64,000 nucleotides of DNA from positions 111,699-175,698 of the IMG/VR virus record IMGVR_UViG_3300028800_000060; one strand, written 5' to 3'. This document shows, one piece after another, positions 63,020 to 64,000 of the stretch; the stretch's first letter is position 1; each line of letters begins with the position of its first letter. The translations under genes were made by a program, and so were the position numbers. Under the pieces are notes generated by a model. It was not told where the DNA came from. It saw only the letters and a list, made by a program, of their open reading frames with translations, and made no database searches. Origin of the DNA: a virus.

Positions 63020-63027
63020 TATAAATA
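63020..63027 (+). promoter_or_regulatory. Exact T4-type late promoter TATAAATA
   Basis: It ends 5 bases before ATG 63033. By T4 late-promoter geometry transcription would start at the start codon. Confidence 0.7.
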
Positions 63028-63032
63028 TTTGT

Positions 63033-63617
63033 ATGCCACAAACTATCTCAGGCGAATCACAGAATTACGGCGCATATAATCGGCAGCAGAAGAATGTAAA
63101 CTTCCTTCTTCCAAATAAATTTTCATTCTTTATTACTAAATTACCTGAATTATCGTTATCAGCTAAAGCTGTGAATATTCCAGGCATTTCATTACCAAAT
63201 TGGAAACAACTCACTAGTTTAAATCCTCTAAAACGCAGTGGCCTTAATATAGAATATGGAGATTTACAAGTTACCTTTTTAGTTGATGAAGATTTGAATA
63301 ATTGGAGTGAATTGCATAATTGGATGCGAATGATGGCTATGGTTAAAAGTAGTAAGGATTACCAGGAAATTAAGGTTGAACAACTACAACCTGGGCCTGA
63401 AGGTGGTTTGGTTTCTGATGCTCAATTAACCATTCTAACAAATGAATCTGTACCCAATGTAGTATTTTATTTTAGAAATGCCTTTCCTATCAATATGACA
63501 GACATTAACCTAACACAAGATACAAGTTCTCCAGAAGCACAAGAATGTACTGTAACTTTTGCCTATGATTATTATGATTTTGAAGATGTAAATGATGAAA
63601 CAACAGAACCCGACTAA
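63033..63617 (+). CDS. Tail-tube-like structural protein
   Basis: This 194-residue protein starts at ATG 63033. It has the features of the gp19-related fold: NKFSFFITKLPELSLSAKAV, NIPGISLPN, LQVTFLVDEDLNNWSELHNW and a C-terminal beta region ending in acidic residues. In T4 the tube fold is shared by gp19, gp48 and gp54. Here it probably serves as a tube initiator or tail completion protein; which one cannot be told. Confidence 0.65.
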   Translation: MPQTISGESQNYGAYNRQQKNVNFLLPNKFSFFITKLPELSLSAKAVNIPGISLPNWKQLTSLNPLKRSGLNIEYGDLQVTFLVDEDLNNWSELHNWMRMMAMVKSSKDYQEIKVEQLQPGPEGGLVSDAQLTILTNESVPNVVFYFRNAFPINMTDINLTQDTSSPEAQECTVTFAYDYYDFEDVNDETTEPD

Positions 63618-63620
63618 ATA
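63615..63620 (+). promoter_or_regulatory. T4-type late promoter core (TAAATA)
   Basis: It overlaps the upstream stop and ends 5 bases before ATG 63626. Confidence 0.5.
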
Positions 63621-63625
63621 TTTAC

Positions 63626-63844
63626 ATGAATAAAAAACTTTGGGTAGTTGGACAATTTAAAGGTAGTTATCAATATAAAAATATATCTGGAGTTTGTTGG
63701 GACCTAAATGGTATTCATGAAACCGAAGAGGCTGCGATTAATTCTTGCCGTGATGATTCATATTTTATTGGTCCAATAGAATTAAATGTGGCTTTACCAG
63801 ATGAAACTACAACATGGCCTGGATGTTATTTTCCTAAATCATAA
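63626..63844 (+). CDS. Small conserved phage protein
   Basis: This 72-residue protein (WVVGQFKG, VCWDLNGIHETEEAAINSC, YFIGPIELN, PGCYFP) resembles a small family scattered through myophages in which a strand-helix-strand domain ends in WPGC(W/Y)(Y/F)P. Role unknown. Its stop shares one base with the next ATG. Confidence 0.6.
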   Translation: MNKKLWVVGQFKGSYQYKNISGVCWDLNGIHETEEAAINSCRDDSYFIGPIELNVALPDETTTWPGCYFPKS

Positions 63845-63993
63845 TGACATTAACAGAACTACAAGACCAAGTAAAAAAAGATTTAAAACTCCAACCCGAT
63901 GAATTGACTTATGAATCTGTCCGTACACCGGAGGTTCATCACACATACAATAAGATGTTAATGACCGAACGTTTAGCTTTAAAAAAGTTTTAA
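63844..63993 (+). CDS. UvsY-like N-terminal fragment
   Basis: This 49-residue protein (LTELQDQVKKDLKLQPDELT, YESVRTPEVHHTYNKML) matches the start of T4 UvsY, the recombination mediator that loads UvsX, in pattern and spacing. T4 UvsY has 137 residues. A TAA ends the frame at codon 50, so it is a short form or a truncated gene. What follows lies past the window edge. Confidence 0.45.
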   Translation: MTLTELQDQVKKDLKLQPDELTYESVRTPEVHHTYNKMLMTERLALKKF

Positions 63994-64000
63994 CGTAATT

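Noticed and set aside
1-64000. tRNA genes
   Set aside because: No stretch with a T-arm GTTCGA-type core plus matching acceptor ends was found; such words occur only inside protein genes.

Overview
The window is a piece of a large tailed phage (myovirus) with a T4-type virion. The right end carries the T4 head and tail module in T4 order: neck gp14, sheath terminator gp15, small terminase gp16, an extra fibre-like protein, large terminase gp17, sheath gp18, tube gp19, portal gp20, core proteins, protease gp21, scaffold gp22, capsid gp23, then a tube-like protein and the start of a UvsY-like gene. The left end carries the baseplate wedge module: collagen-like fibre end, glycosyltransferase, gp25, gp6, a protein in the gp7 position, gp8, and a 1900-residue DUF4815-type protein. 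Structural genes are AT-rich and use T4-type late promoters (TATAAATA or shortened forms).

Between these modules, from about 13.4 to 47.7 kb, lies an accessory region of mostly small genes. Recognisable products are a radical SAM enzyme, an AAA+ ATPase, a UvrD-type helicase, an SprT-type metalloprotease, a nucleotidyltransferase-like protein, an HNH-type protein and an HNH remnant. There are also zinc-ribbon proteins, two histone-H1-like paralogues and secreted or membrane proteins. The neck gene gp13 sits alone at 25 kb, 22 kb from its usual partner gp14. A PEP-CTERM-like surface protein, a YXWGXW-repeat protein and a small glycine-rich membrane protein resemble envelope proteins of Acidobacteriota and similar exosortase-bearing Gram-negative bacteria. 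The host is therefore probably such a bacterium; this is inference only.

Three organisational features stand out. First, many accessory genes have a sigma70-like promoter whose -10 box ends only 5 to 9 bases before the ATG, which predicts leaderless mRNAs; several late promoters have the same spacing. Second, boundaries between transcription units repeat one layout: hairpin, palindrome GTTATNATAAC, about 10 bases, -35, 17 or 18 bases, -10, ATG. Third, eight copies of one hexapeptide-repeat (left-handed beta-helix) gene are scattered from 14 to 45.5 kb, with a near-constant N-terminal cap, variable 18-base repeats and sometimes a shared C-terminal domain. Six copies are on the plus strand and two on the minus strand.

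Region by region: 0-13.4 kb baseplate and fibre; 13.4-20.9 kb secreted, hexapeptide, radical SAM, ATPase and PEP-CTERM-like genes; 21-24.8 kb small genes and helicase; 25-25.9 kb gp13; 26-38.7 kb compact units of small early-type genes; 39.0-40.6 kb minus-strand genes; 40.6-42.1 kb an island of different composition with direct and tandem repeats; 42.1-47.7 kb mostly minus-strand genes; 47.7-64 kb head and tail genes. No tRNA, CRISPR array, integrase or insertion sequence was seen.
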